NCBI GenBank assembly: GCA_963770765.1
Contig: CAVYQS010000004.1
Span: 1-64,000, forward strand
DNA from: CAVPCY01 sp963770765
GTDB lineage: Bacteria; Actinomycetota; Coriobacteriia; Anaerosomatales; PHET01
Direction of reading: 5' to 3'
DNA: 64,000 nt
Below, piece after piece: positions 1 through 9,030 of this stretch (position 1 is the first letter of the stretch; each line of letters starts with the position of its first letter). The notes under the pieces were generated by a model, which saw nothing but the letters and a program-made list of their open reading frames with translations, did not search any database and was not told the DNA's origin. The position numbers were made by a program, and so were the translations under genes.

Positions 1-3000
1 TCCGCGCCGCAGCTGCAGCCACCCAGCTCAGCTGCACCGTTCGATCCGAGGCATTGGCGGTGAGGAGCGGAGCCACCACCGAGACGTCGCCCACCAGTAC
101 TTGGCGATGTGTTGCAGCGCCCCAGTTGCCCGCCGCGTCGCGCGCTCTGACATGGAAGTACCACACGCCATCGGCTGTCGCGGCAAACCGTGCGGCAGGA
201 TCGATCCCCTCAGGGGTCTCATCAGGGATGGTTGTCGCGGCACCGTCGAGCACGTATGAGTAGGCATCCACGCCAGACACAGCGTCAAAGGAGTCGAAGG
301 TGAACTCGACCTCAGGAGATGCGACATATGTGGCGGCATCCGGATGCGACGCCGACGATACTGCCGGGGCACTGGGCAGCCCGGTATCGACCTTGACTGT
401 CAGTGTCTTGGTTCCCTCGATGTTGCCAGCAGCATCCCTCGAGCGATAGAAGAGCATCCGCTCCCCCTCTGGAGCCGCGAACGGCGATTCATAGCGAATC
501 CAACTGCCTGACAGAGCAGCGTCCCACTGGTACTCAGTGATACCACTCTCGCTCGCTGAGAGTGCGACGTTCGGAACCGCCCGGTACCAGCCCGTGCCTG
601 AGGGCGTCGCCGAAAGCGCCGCTTGTGTGGCTGGCGGTGTCGTGTCGGCCGGAGCGGGCACGGTGACGCTCACGGATGCGTTGGTGGCGTTGTTGGCCGC
701 GTCGATCGCGCGGGCCTGGATGGTGTGGGAGCCGGCCGAGGCCGCAGACGCGTCCCAGGTGCCGGTGTAAGGAGCGGTGGTGTCGGTGCCGACGAGCACG
801 CCGTTCGCGCGGAACTCGACACGGGCCACGCCGACGTTGTCAGAGGCGGTGGCCGCGAGAGCGACCGAGCCGGTGACCGTCGAGCCGTTGGCCGGTGCCG
901 TGACGCTCACCGTCGGAGCGGTGGTGTCGGCCGGAGCGGGCACGGTGACGCTCACGGATGCGTTGGTGGCGTTGTTGGCCGCGTCGATCGCGCGGGCCTG
1001 GATGGTGTGGGAGCCGGCCGAGGCCGCAGACGCGTCCCAGGTGCCGGTGTAGGGAGCGGTGGTGTCGGTGCCGACGAGCACGCCGTTCGCGCGGAACTCG
1101 ACACGGGCCACGCCGACGTTGTCAGAGGCGGTGGCCGCGAGAGCGACCGAGCCGGTGACCGTCGAGCCGTTGGCCGGTGCGGTGACGCTGACCGTCGGAG
1201 CGGTCGTGTCGGCCGGAGCGGGCACGGTGACGCTCACGGATGCGTTGGTGGCGTTGTTGGCCGCGTCGATCGCGCGGGCCTGGATGGTGTGGGAGCCGGC
1301 CGAGGCCGCAGACGCGTCCCAGGTGCCGGTGTAAGGAGCGGTGGTGTCGGTGCCGACGAGCACGCCGTTCGCGCGGAACTCGACACGGGCCACGCCGACG
1401 TTGTCAGAGGCGGTGGCCGCGAGAGCGACCGAGCCGGTGACCGTCGAGCCGTTGGCCGGTGCCGTGACGCTCACCGTCGGAGCGGTGGTGTCGGCCGGAG
1501 CGGGCACGGTGACGCTCACGGATGCGTTGGTGGCGTTGTTGGCCGCGTCGATCGCGCGGGCCTGGATGGTGTGCGATCCGGCCGTGGCGCCCGAGGCGTT
1601 CCAGGTGCCGGTGTAGGGAGCGGTGGTGTCGGTGCCGACGAGCACGCCGTTCGGCGCGGAACTCGACACGGGCCACGCCGACGTTGTCAGAGGCGGTGGC
1701 CGCGAGAGCGACCGAGCCGGTGACCGTCGAGCCGTTGGCCGGTGCGGTGACGCTGACCGTCGGAGCGGTGGTGTCGGCCGGAGCGGGCACGGTGACGCTC
1801 ACGGATGCGTTGGTGGCGTTGTTGGCCGCGTCGATCGCGCGGGCCTGGATGGTGTGCGATCCGGCCGTGGCGCCCGAGGCGTCCCAGGTGCCGGTGTAGG
1901 GAGCGGTGGTGTCGGTGCCGACGAGCACGCCGTTCGCGCGGAACTCGACACGGGCCACGCCGACGTTGTCAGAGGCGGTGGCCGCGAGAGCGACCGAGCC
2001 GGTGACCGTCGAGCCGTTGGCCGGTGCCGTGACGCTCACCGTCGGAGCGGTCGTGTCGGCCGGAGGGGGCACGACCGTACCCGTGTACTCATAGGCGCCG
2101 ACCGTGACGGGTGACACGCGAGAACGGCCGTCCTTGTCGGCAACGGGGCTGAACGAGTCGGCAATCCCCCTGCGCATCGCGGCAGCGGTGACGTGCCAAT
2201 CCGCGTCGAGGCCGTAGCGAGTCGCGCTCGACGTCACGGGCGAAACGAACCCTGGCTCTCCGGTGACGCTTTGAGCGCCCTCGAGCGTCGGCTTTGAAGA
2301 GTGGAAATCGTCCCAATAGAGATTGTAGTTCGCGTCCTGTGTCTCCTTGGTCCCTGCGTTCGCGATAGTGAAGCCCTTGCCGAAGATGTTGTTGCGCCAC
2401 ACATTCGTATCGTCGAGGGCCGGGCCCCCGAGACCGTGAAAGACGTTGTTGTACCAGTAGACGTCGCTCATGCAGCCTGCTGAGGGGTTCTGGTCGGCCA
2501 CCCGGTTGACGCCGCTCAGGAAGATGTTGTTCGTGAACTTGATCTCGTCGTAGTGGAACTGAGGCTCAGCGGGATAGCCCGCGTTACCGAAGAAGAAGAT
2601 GTAGAACGGAGCCGGCTCCCACAGTGCGCCGGTGCCCCAATCCGTGTTCGTCGGCGGATTGGCGAAGATGCACGAGTCGATGGTGATGTTCGTCTGCGGG
2701 TTGTAGACGTCAGCTTGGAACCCGATCATCTCGGTGTGGGTGCTCGCACCGACCTGACGACCCACCTTGTACAGACGGCAATCCTGTATGAGAACGTCTT
2801 TGCCGTTGATCACGACCATCATGTCTTGGCTCGGGCCGATGAGGTCACATCCTATGATTCTTGCGCCCGTGCCTTGTACGACGACACTCTTCGTCTTGGT
2901 CGCAGCCTCGATCGTGCAATCGCGCAAGGTGCCGTTGCTCGCGACGGTTGCGGAGAACGACCCGTACTTGGACGTTTCCCACGTCACGTAACCCGTCAGG

Positions 3001-3626
3001 TCGCAGTTGCGCACCTCACCGTAGCCCTGTACCCAGACCGCCTGCTGCGCGATCGTCTGTGTGAGCGAGTGGATGCGGATATCGTCTGCGATGTTGTAGG
3101 TGCCCATCACCTGCACAGCCACAGGCCGCGGTGCGCCGCCTTGCGTGGACTGGGTGCCAGGCGAGACCTCGAACTGCTTGATGGTGATGTAGGCGCCTGA
3201 GAGATAGAAGCCCTGTGCCACAACGGGCCGCTCCGTGCCGTAGCCTTGGAAGACGATGCGGCTTGCGCTCGTCCCGGACTTGGAACACGTGACGCGCTCG
3301 TTGTAGGTTCCGGCCCGCACGTAGACGATGTCGCCGGCCGCAGCGGTGCTGGCCGCCTTCTGCACGGTGCGCCACGGGGCATCCACGGTGCCGGGGTTGG
3401 CGTCGGACCCCGACGGCGAGACATAGTAGACGCCCGTCGCCGCAGCGGCGGGCACGGCAGACATCGGCATGCCCGCAGAAAGCAGCAGTGCCAAGGCTGT
3501 CATGAACGACAGGAGCCTGCGGCTTGCAGTTTGGCGGAGACTCACGGCGGACAGCGACGCGATTGCATGCGCTGCGCGCACAATCGAGGGGAAACGGAGC
3601 GCGCGATGGAACCGAGCGGATTGCAC
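1..3626 (-). CDS. Secreted beta-helix protein with tandem Ig-like repeats (copy A; cut by window start; one frame break)
   Basis: Likely an extracellular or cell-surface protein. The GTG start at 3626 is chosen because an AAGGAG lies 8 nt upstream; a GTG at 3635 touches that site. A signal peptide (LLSFMTALALLLSAG, then AAAA) is followed by a DUF1565/pectate-lyase-like start (YYVSPSGSDANPGT) and a right-handed beta-helix of about 420 residues. Then come five 94-residue Ig-like units (642-2052), each with TAPTVSVTAPANGSTVTGSV and DNVGVARVEF, and further surface-protein modules (RSRDAAGNIEGTKTLTVKVD; GVWYFHVRARDAAGNWG) that run off the window. One extra G near 1653 breaks the frame inside the fourth unit; the frame downstream is open and repetitive, so an assembly slip in the repeats is likely. 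The substrate is unknown; lyase activity is not shown. Confidence 0.8.
642..2052 (-). repeat. Five tandem 282-bp repeats encoding Ig-like domains
   Basis: Units begin at 642, 924, 1206, 1488 and 1771 on the plus-strand coordinate. Four are 282 bp and the fourth (1488-1770) is 283 bp because of one extra G near 1653. Each encodes one 94-residue bacterial Ig-like module. Units are nearly identical to each other, so the array should recombine easily and is also easy to mis-assemble. The neighbouring paralogue has a single equivalent unit at 4845-5126. Confidence 0.93.
1921..3560. repeat. 1640-bp near-identical duplicated tract, copy 1
   Basis: Matches 4995-6634 at a constant offset of 3074 bp. 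The only difference I found is T at 2131 versus C at 5205, which changes Asp to Gly. Identity stops abruptly at both edges: inside the Ig-like unit at 1918-1920, and just upstream of the signal-peptide region at 3561. That pattern indicates recent duplication or gene conversion. Confidence 0.9.
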
Positions 3627-4207
3627 GAAGACCACTCCTTCTTGCGTGGTATGGGCCCGCGAGCGGAGCCTCAGACTCGATGGTCGAAATATCGGCCGCG
3701 TACCGTGCGGACTGACTCGAAGTCAGAAGACGACTGTGACAATGGACACACCCCGGCTGATCGCTGGTGTGACAAGCCACGGCATGAGCTGCCGAGCTGT
3801 CTTGCCGGTCGGTGAGCGGAACTGTCCAGTCAGGTACTGTGGGGAGGTGCATCGGACGTCTTTCGACGCTGACGATGTCATGCGCACACTGGCTTGGGCT
3901 GGCCTCAGGACAGCGAGCCGCTCGCGCACCGGGCAGTCGGTCTCGGCGCCATGGGGGACCGCGTCACCCGTCTCATCCGATGCGCTGGCGCTCAGGCCGA
4001 TCGGAATCGGTCGCTGCCGCGTGGATGCGAGTGCGAGTCGGGGTCAGGCGGCGGAACGGCATCTGTCAGAGGACGGGTAGATCCGCCTACGCGTTTTGCT
4101 GGAGCTTCTTTGCGGGTAAGAGGGGACCTTCCTTTCGCCTCTGGGCACGATCGCCTGGTCTCACGGTTGGCGCATCCGGAGCTCGACGGAGAGCCAATGC
4201 GGTTCGC
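3627..4207. other. Intergenic region between the two beta-helix genes
   Basis: About 580 bp upstream of copy A and downstream of copy B. Open frames on the plus strand have no recognisable domain and no convincing ribosome site. I see no tRNA, terminator with a T-run, or insertion-sequence end. It probably holds the promoter of copy A, but no clear -35/-10 pair could be assigned. Confidence 0.5.
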
Positions 4208-6703
4208 CTACCTCACAGTCAGATAGGTGTAGCCTGAATAGGTCTTGGAGTTAGCGCCATCGGTTGGGTGGTAGGCCCGCAGGCGCCACCTGCCCTTGGG
4301 CAGCTTGACCAAGGCGGAGTAGGTGCTGCTTGAGTTCGTCTTGCCATAGAAGGACTTGCTGTAGAGGTACTTGCCGCCCACTTTGCGGTACGCGAGTAAC
4401 CTGACGGCCTTGGTGCTACGATGCGTCGGCCTCAGAGTCCCCTTGAACTTGTAGACTCGCCCGCGCCTGATCTTCAATGACTTGCGGGATGGCTTCGTCA
4501 GGTGCACCTTGGGTAGGATCGAGATCACAGCGGAGCGCACGCCTGGGCTTGCACCGTTCCCGGGGTAGTAGGCGCGATAGTAGACCTTCCTCCTCGGTTC
4601 CGCCTTGTAGGAGAAGCCCGCAGCAGGTGTTGACGTCCGTATGGTCGCCACCCGCGCCCAGCTCCTCTTGTCCGGGGAGGACTGTATTTCGACGCGTGCG
4701 TCTGAAATCGGCAAGCCGGCACCATCGCGCAGCAGACCCGACAGCGTCACAGCACCGTATGCAGGATGTCCACTCGAGGCTGCGATAGAGACCCTTGGTA
4801 CGGCGCCGTTGGCGGGTGCCGTGACGCTCACCGTCGGAGCGGTCGTGTCGGCCGGAGGGGGCACGGTGACGCTCACGGATGCGTTGGTGGCGTTGTTGGC
4901 CGCGTCGATCGCGCGGGCCTGGATGGTGTGGGAGCCGGCCGAGGCCGCAGACGCGTCCCAGACGGCGGTGTAAGGAGCGGTGGTGTCGGTGCGCACGAGC
5001 ACGCCGTTCGCGCGGAACTCGACACGGGCCACGCCGACGTTGTCAGAGGCGGTGGCCGCGAGAGCGACCGAGCCGGTGACCGTCGAGCCGTTGGCCGGTG
5101 CCGTGACGCTCACCGTCGGAGCGGTCGTGTCGGCCGGAGGGGGCACGACCGTACCCGTGTACTCATAGGCGCCGACCGTGACGGGTGACACGCGAGAACG
5201 GCCGCCCTTGTCGGCAACGGGGCTGAACGAGTCGGCAATCCCCCTGCGCATCGCGGCAGCGGTGACGTGCCAATCCGCGTCGAGGCCGTAGCGAGTCGCG
5301 CTCGACGTCACGGGCGAAACGAACCCTGGCTCTCCGGTGACGCTTTGAGCGCCCTCGAGCGTCGGCTTTGAAGAGTGGAAATCGTCCCAATAGAGATTGT
5401 AGTTCGCGTCCTGTGTCTCCTTGGTCCCTGCGTTCGCGATAGTGAAGCCCTTGCCGAAGATGTTGTTGCGCCACACATTCGTATCGTCGAGGGCCGGGCC
5501 CCCGAGACCGTGAAAGACGTTGTTGTACCAGTAGACGTCGCTCATGCAGCCTGCTGAGGGGTTCTGGTCGGCCACCCGGTTGACGCCGCTCAGGAAGATG
5601 TTGTTCGTGAACTTGATCTCGTCGTAGTGGAACTGAGGCTCAGCGGGATAGCCCGCGTTACCGAAGAAGAAGATGTAGAACGGAGCCGGCTCCCACAGTG
5701 CGCCGGTGCCCCAATCCGTGTTCGTCGGCGGATTGGCGAAGATGCACGAGTCGATGGTGATGTTCGTCTGCGGGTTGTAGACGTCAGCTTGGAACCCGAT
5801 CATCTCGGTGTGGGTGCTCGCACCGACCTGACGACCCACCTTGTACAGACGGCAATCCTGTATGAGAACGTCTTTGCCGTTGATCACGACCATCATGTCT
5901 TGGCTCGGGCCGATGAGGTCACATCCTATGATTCTTGCGCCCGTGCCTTGTACGACGACACTCTTCGTCTTGGTCGCAGCCTCGATCGTGCAATCGCGCA
6001 AGGTGCCGTTGCTCGCGACGGTTGCGGAGAACGACCCGTACTTGGACGTTTCCCACGTCACGTAACCCGTCAGGTCGCAGTTGCGCACCTCACCGTAGCC
6101 CTGTACCCAGACCGCCTGCTGCGCGATCGTCTGTGTGAGCGAGTGGATGCGGATATCGTCTGCGATGTTGTAGGTGCCCATCACCTGCACAGCCACAGGC
6201 CGCGGTGCGCCGCCTTGCGTGGACTGGGTGCCAGGCGAGACCTCGAACTGCTTGATGGTGATGTAGGCGCCTGAGAGATAGAAGCCCTGTGCCACAACGG
6301 GCCGCTCCGTGCCGTAGCCTTGGAAGACGATGCGGCTTGCGCTCGTCCCGGACTTGGAACACGTGACGCGCTCGTTGTAGGTTCCGGCCCGCACGTAGAC
6401 GATGTCGCCGGCCGCAGCGGTGCTGGCCGCCTTCTGCACGGTGCGCCACGGGGCATCCACGGTGCCGGGGTTGGCGTCGGACCCCGACGGCGAGACATAG
6501 TAGACGCCCGTCGCCGCAGCGGCGGGCACGGCAGACATCGGCATGCCCGCAGAAAGCAGCAGTGCCAAGGCTGTCATGAACGACAGGAGCCTGCGGCTTG
6601 CAGTTTGGCGGAGACTCACGGCGGACAGCGACGCAGTGGTCCGGCTCTGCTGCATCGCCGACCCCGCCTCGTCTTTCGCTGAGTCTTCTGCTGTAAGTCG
6701 CAC
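4208..6703 (-). CDS. Secreted beta-helix protein with one Ig-like repeat (copy B)
   Basis: A paralogue of copy A with an intact frame of 831 residues. The GTG start at 6703 is chosen over 6712 because AGGAGT lies 7 nt upstream of it. It has a short extra N-terminus (VRLTAEDSAKDEAGSAMQQS), then the same signal peptide, DUF1565-like start and beta-helix. One complete Ig-like unit and part of a second follow. The C-terminus differs from copy A: an Ig/carbohydrate-binding-like segment, then a Lys/Arg-rich beta module ending SGYTYLTVR, similar in style to surface-protein ends in actinobacteria. Likely exported; function unknown. The tandem pair may be surface variants kept similar by gene conversion. 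Confidence 0.85.
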   Translation of the reverse strand: MRLTAEDSAKDEAGSAMQQSRTTASLSAVSLRQTASRRLLSFMTALALLLSAGMPMSAVPAAAATGVYYVSPSGSDANPGTVDAPWRTVQKAASTAAAGDIVYVRAGTYNERVTCSKSGTSASRIVFQGYGTERPVVAQGFYLSGAYITIKQFEVSPGTQSTQGGAPRPVAVQVMGTYNIADDIRIHSLTQTIAQQAVWVQGYGEVRNCDLTGYVTWETSKYGSFSATVASNGTLRDCTIEAATKTKSVVVQGTGARIIGCDLIGPSQDMMVVINGKDVLIQDCRLYKVGRQVGASTHTEMIGFQADVYNPQTNITIDSCIFANPPTNTDWGTGALWEPAPFYIFFFGNAGYPAEPQFHYDEIKFTNNIFLSGVNRVADQNPSAGCMSDVYWYNNVFHGLGGPALDDTNVWRNNIFGKGFTIANAGTKETQDANYNLYWDDFHSSKPTLEGAQSVTGEPGFVSPVTSSATRYGLDADWHVTAAAMRRGIADSFSPVADKGGRSRVSPVTVGAYEYTGTVVPPPADTTAPTVSVTAPANGSTVTGSVALAATASDNVGVARVEFRANGVLVRTDTTAPYTAVWDASAASAGSHTIQARAIDAANNATNASVSVTVPPPADTTAPTVSVTAPANGAVPRVSIAASSGHPAYGAVTLSGLLRDGAGLPISDARVEIQSSPDKRSWARVATIRTSTPAAGFSYKAEPRRKVYYRAYYPGNGASPGVRSAVISILPKVHLTKPSRKSLKIRRGRVYKFKGTLRPTHRSTKAVRLLAYRKVGGKYLYSKSFYGKTNSSSTYSALVKLPKGRWRLRAYHPTDGANSKTYSGYTYLTVR
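4845..5126 (-). repeat. Single 282-bp Ig-like unit in copy B
   Basis: The same repeat type as the five-unit array at 642-2052, present once here. It carries local differences (for example VRTDTTAPYTAVWDAS in place of VGTDTTAPYTGTWDAS), so the copy-B unit predates the last homogenisation of the array. Confidence 0.85.
4995..6634. repeat. 1640-bp near-identical duplicated tract, copy 2
   Basis: Partner of 1921-3560; see that entry. One mismatch at 5205. The flanks on both sides are unrelated to those of the first copy. Confidence 0.9.
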
Positions 6704-6852
6704 TGCGATCACTCCTGATGATGAGCGGTCCGGGCCATGATGGCGAGGCTCGGCGTTCGGGGACCTATGTCATCGGCGATGAGCGAAGGAATCGAGCTTT
6801 CGTTCCCAGACTCGAGAACTGGACTTCCCTGTACCAGAGGCCATCGGCACGG

Positions 6853-6881
6853 ATGCTATTGACATCAATTCAGAGTGTCCA
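6853..6881 (-). promoter_or_regulatory. Candidate promoter of beta-helix copy B
   Basis: Read on the minus strand: TGGACA (6881-6876), 17-nt spacer, TAGCAT (6858-6853). Position and spacing suit a sigma-70-type promoter about 150 nt upstream of the start. Proposed from sequence only. Confidence 0.4.
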
Positions 6882-6993
6882 CGTCAGGAAATGGAAAGTG
6901 GATGCGACCCGCCTCCTGTGACCATACCGCTGACTCACAAACGAGCTTCTGAGCTGGGCGAATACGCGGCGATGGAGAACCGATGTGGAATGC

Positions 6994-7062
6994 GTCGCCC
7001 TTTGCTACGAGGGGGGGGACTGTGATGCACGTCACAGTCCCCCCCTCGTAGCAAAGGGCGGC
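6994..7062. repeat. Large near-perfect intergenic hairpin
   Basis: Arms 6994-7025 and 7032-7062 are reverse complements except for one bulged G in an 8-G versus 7-C run and one G-U pair, with a 6-nt loop (7026-7031). The core is CGCCCTTTGCTACGAG paired with CTCGTAGCAAAGGGCG. No T-run follows on either strand, so it is not a typical intrinsic terminator, although it lies between divergent genes. No transposase is nearby. It could be a mobile miniature element, a protein-binding cruciform or an RNA stabiliser. Confidence 0.9.
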
Positions 7063-7179
7063 ACTGGCTTAGGACTCCGCCATCACACCACTGATGAGTG
7101 CCCCGCGCGAGCGGCCGGCGGCCGGGAGTCACAGAGCGGCCCCATCTCGACCGATAGCCTCCTGCGTATCACCAAGACG

Positions 7180-7208
7180 TGGTCAGCTAGCAGGGCAAAT
7201 GGTATGCT
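7180..7208 (+). promoter_or_regulatory. Candidate promoter of the 7263 gene
   Basis: TGGTCA (7180-7185), 17-nt spacer, TATGCT (7203-7208) preceded by TGG, giving an extended -10 look. It would give a leader of about 50 nt before the methyltransferase start. Confidence 0.45.
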
Positions 7209-7262
7209 CCGAGGGGAGTCAGGTGGCGCCCTGGCGGTGTTCGACTCGGGGGTGGGGATGGC

Positions 7263-8078
7263 ATGAGAGCAGACGCTATCGAGGTTGAAGAACTGCGACT
7301 CGAGGGCATCGAGGATCTTGACGACTACCCGTGGTTCAAGGAGCGGCACCGGGTCTTCCCTGCGGTCTTTGAGGACCGCTCCCACACAAGGATCATAGAC
7401 CTGTCGGCTGGCGTAGGCTGTGCGGCCATTCGCGTCAAGGAGATGTACAACGATGACATCACCTGCAACGACATCACGCCGACCTGCCTGAAGGTCCTGA
7501 GGAAGCTGGGCCTCAACACGGTCTCGTTCAGCCTCGACGAACCAGGGTCGCCGTTCCCTTTCCGCGATAGCTCGTTCGACTGCATAATCTCACTAGTGAC
7601 CATCGAGCACCTGACCCATGTCGATCACTTCCTCAAGGAGGTCCACCGAATCCTAGCTCCCGGTGGATTCCTCTACATCTCGGCGCCGAACTACGGTGCG
7701 CCGGAGTACGCGCTGAAGCTGCTCCTCTCAGGTCGGTCCTTTCACGATCCGCTTGGCCCCATGGAAGAGCGCTACGAGTTCTTCGGTCACATCCGCTACT
7801 TCACGTACAAGACCCTGCGAGACTATGTGAGCTCCTTCGGGTTCGCTCTGGACACGGTCTACATCGCGCGGCCGGAGGGGAGCTCCAGGTATCGAGCCCT
7901 CTACGAGCGTTCGAAGTTGAAGGCGCTCGCCTACCGGCATCTCATGACTTGGCGGCACCGCCTGCTGCCTGCTCGTTGGGCTTCAGAGCCAATCCTGTGC
8001 TATGCCGAAGACGGACCCGAACGGAAGACACGTTCGGAAGGTCGTTCTCTGAGTGGGAGACGTGATTCCTCGACGTGA
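7263..8078 (+). CDS. Class I SAM-dependent methyltransferase
   Basis: A 271-residue Rossmann-type methyltransferase. The SAM-binding region is IIDLSAGVGCAAIRV near residues 43-57. An acidic strand end (ITCNDITPTCL), post-motif DSSFDCIISLVTIEHL, and LAPGGFLYISAPNYG (typical motif after strand 5) follow in order. The substrate cannot be read from the sequence. It is the first gene of a plus-strand group with a second methyltransferase, an ATP-grasp enzyme and a FemAB-like protein, so it may modify a surface glycan or peptide. The ATG at 7263 has only a weak G-rich ribosome site. Confidence 0.8.
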   Translation: MRADAIEVEELRLEGIEDLDDYPWFKERHRVFPAVFEDRSHTRIIDLSAGVGCAAIRVKEMYNDDITCNDITPTCLKVLRKLGLNTVSFSLDEPGSPFPFRDSSFDCIISLVTIEHLTHVDHFLKEVHRILAPGGFLYISAPNYGAPEYALKLLLSGRSFHDPLGPMEERYEFFGHIRYFTYKTLRDYVSSFGFALDTVYIARPEGSSRYRALYERSKLKALAYRHLMTWRHRLLPARWASEPILCYAEDGPERKTRSEGRSLSGRRDSST

Positions 8079-9006
8079 ACGCGACAGCGAGATCCCCCAG
8101 GCCTACCAGAAGGAGTTCGCACCCGCTGACAAGGGCTACTCGCTCTACGAGAACATCGAGTACGCCGATTACTTCGAGCGTACCCGAGCCAGTCCAGCAG
8201 GACGCACTCGAGATACGATCGTCCTGGACCTGCTGCCGGTCTCCGGTCGTCGATCATCGACATCGGTTGCGGCTACGGCAGGCTGTCGCCGTGCTACATC
8301 GACCGCTTCGGCCGGTCGCATGCTCTTCGATCGGCTCCCTCTCACTGCTCCGTCAGGCTTCTGAGACCTTGGGCGACCGCGCCATCTTGGTCGCTGGTGA
8401 CATCGGGCGCCTCCCATTCAGGGCGGCTTCCTTCGATAGCGTCCTGACGATTCGAGTCCTTCAGCATATGCAGGACCTTCAGACGGCCGTTGACGAGCTG
8501 CGCCGCGTCCTGTCCAAAGACGGGCGACTGCTGTTCTCCTATGCACAACAAAACGGAAGTGCCCACCGGGTGTTGCACTACGTCAAGTCCAGAAGATCTC
8601 CGATCCCTTCTCGCTGGACTCCGCCGAGGTCAGTCCGACTCTGATTGTTGACCGCCACCCTGACCGAATCGGGCGCTGCTCGACAGTGCCGGATTCTCTG
8701 AACCGGAGTACCGGGGAGCAGTCGTGGTGAACTCCATAGCGCGTATCACCGAACCGTTTCGCGGCGAGACCCCGTCGGGCCTGACATGGGCGTCCTTCAC
8801 AGGCAAGTACAGGCTCGCCCCATGGCTCGTCCGGCGCACCTACGCCAGCGGGGGCGACGCTCTGCAGCCTGGGGATTCGGTCTACGACCTGTTCGTGTGC
8901 CCGTCCTGCCATGCGAGCTGAACTGCGATCTGGCCGGTCGCTCGCGTGCGCCCAGTGCTCCCGAGACTATCCGATCCTCGACGGTATCATCGACTTCCGA
9001 CTCTGA
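8062..9006 (+). pseudogene. Class I methyltransferase with C-terminal Trm112-like zinc motif, broken in at least five places
   Basis: All parts of a methyltransferase are present in order but in changing frames: N-terminus QKEFAPADKGYSLYENIEYA (from 8062); SAM motif SIIDIGCGYGRLSPCY (from about 8250, another frame); LLRQASETLGDRAILVAGDI through IRVLQHM and LRRVLSKDGRLLFSY (third frame); SDPFSLDSAEVSPTLIV (about 8600); LLDSAGFSEPEYRGAVVV to VCPSCHA (about 8670-8918); and LACAQCSRDYPILDGIIDF to the stop at 9006. The two CPSC/CAQC pairs form the Trm112-like zinc knuckle common at the end of such enzymes. Either real decay or a locally poor sequence; each segment is well conserved between breaks. 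The start overlaps the previous gene. Confidence 0.75.
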
Positions 9007-9030
9007 AGGAAAAGGACGGTGGAGCGGCCG

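Larger units (their letters stand above)
6704..7262. other. Divergent intergenic region with promoters and hairpin
   Basis: About 560 bp between copy B and the plus-strand methyltransferase gene. It holds the candidate promoters at 6853-6881 (minus) and 7180-7208 (plus) and the large hairpin at 6994-7062. No further gene is supported. Confidence 0.6.

Noticed and set aside
623..2114. Long plus-strand open frames over the Ig-repeat array
   Set aside because: They repeat with the 282-bp period and are Arg/Gly-rich antisense shadows of the minus-strand Ig domains; no start signals or domains.
4195..4226. Both strands end open frames with the same residues YLTVR around 4210
   Set aside because: An imperfect palindrome gives matching codons by chance; the plus-strand frame has no other similarity to the surface protein.
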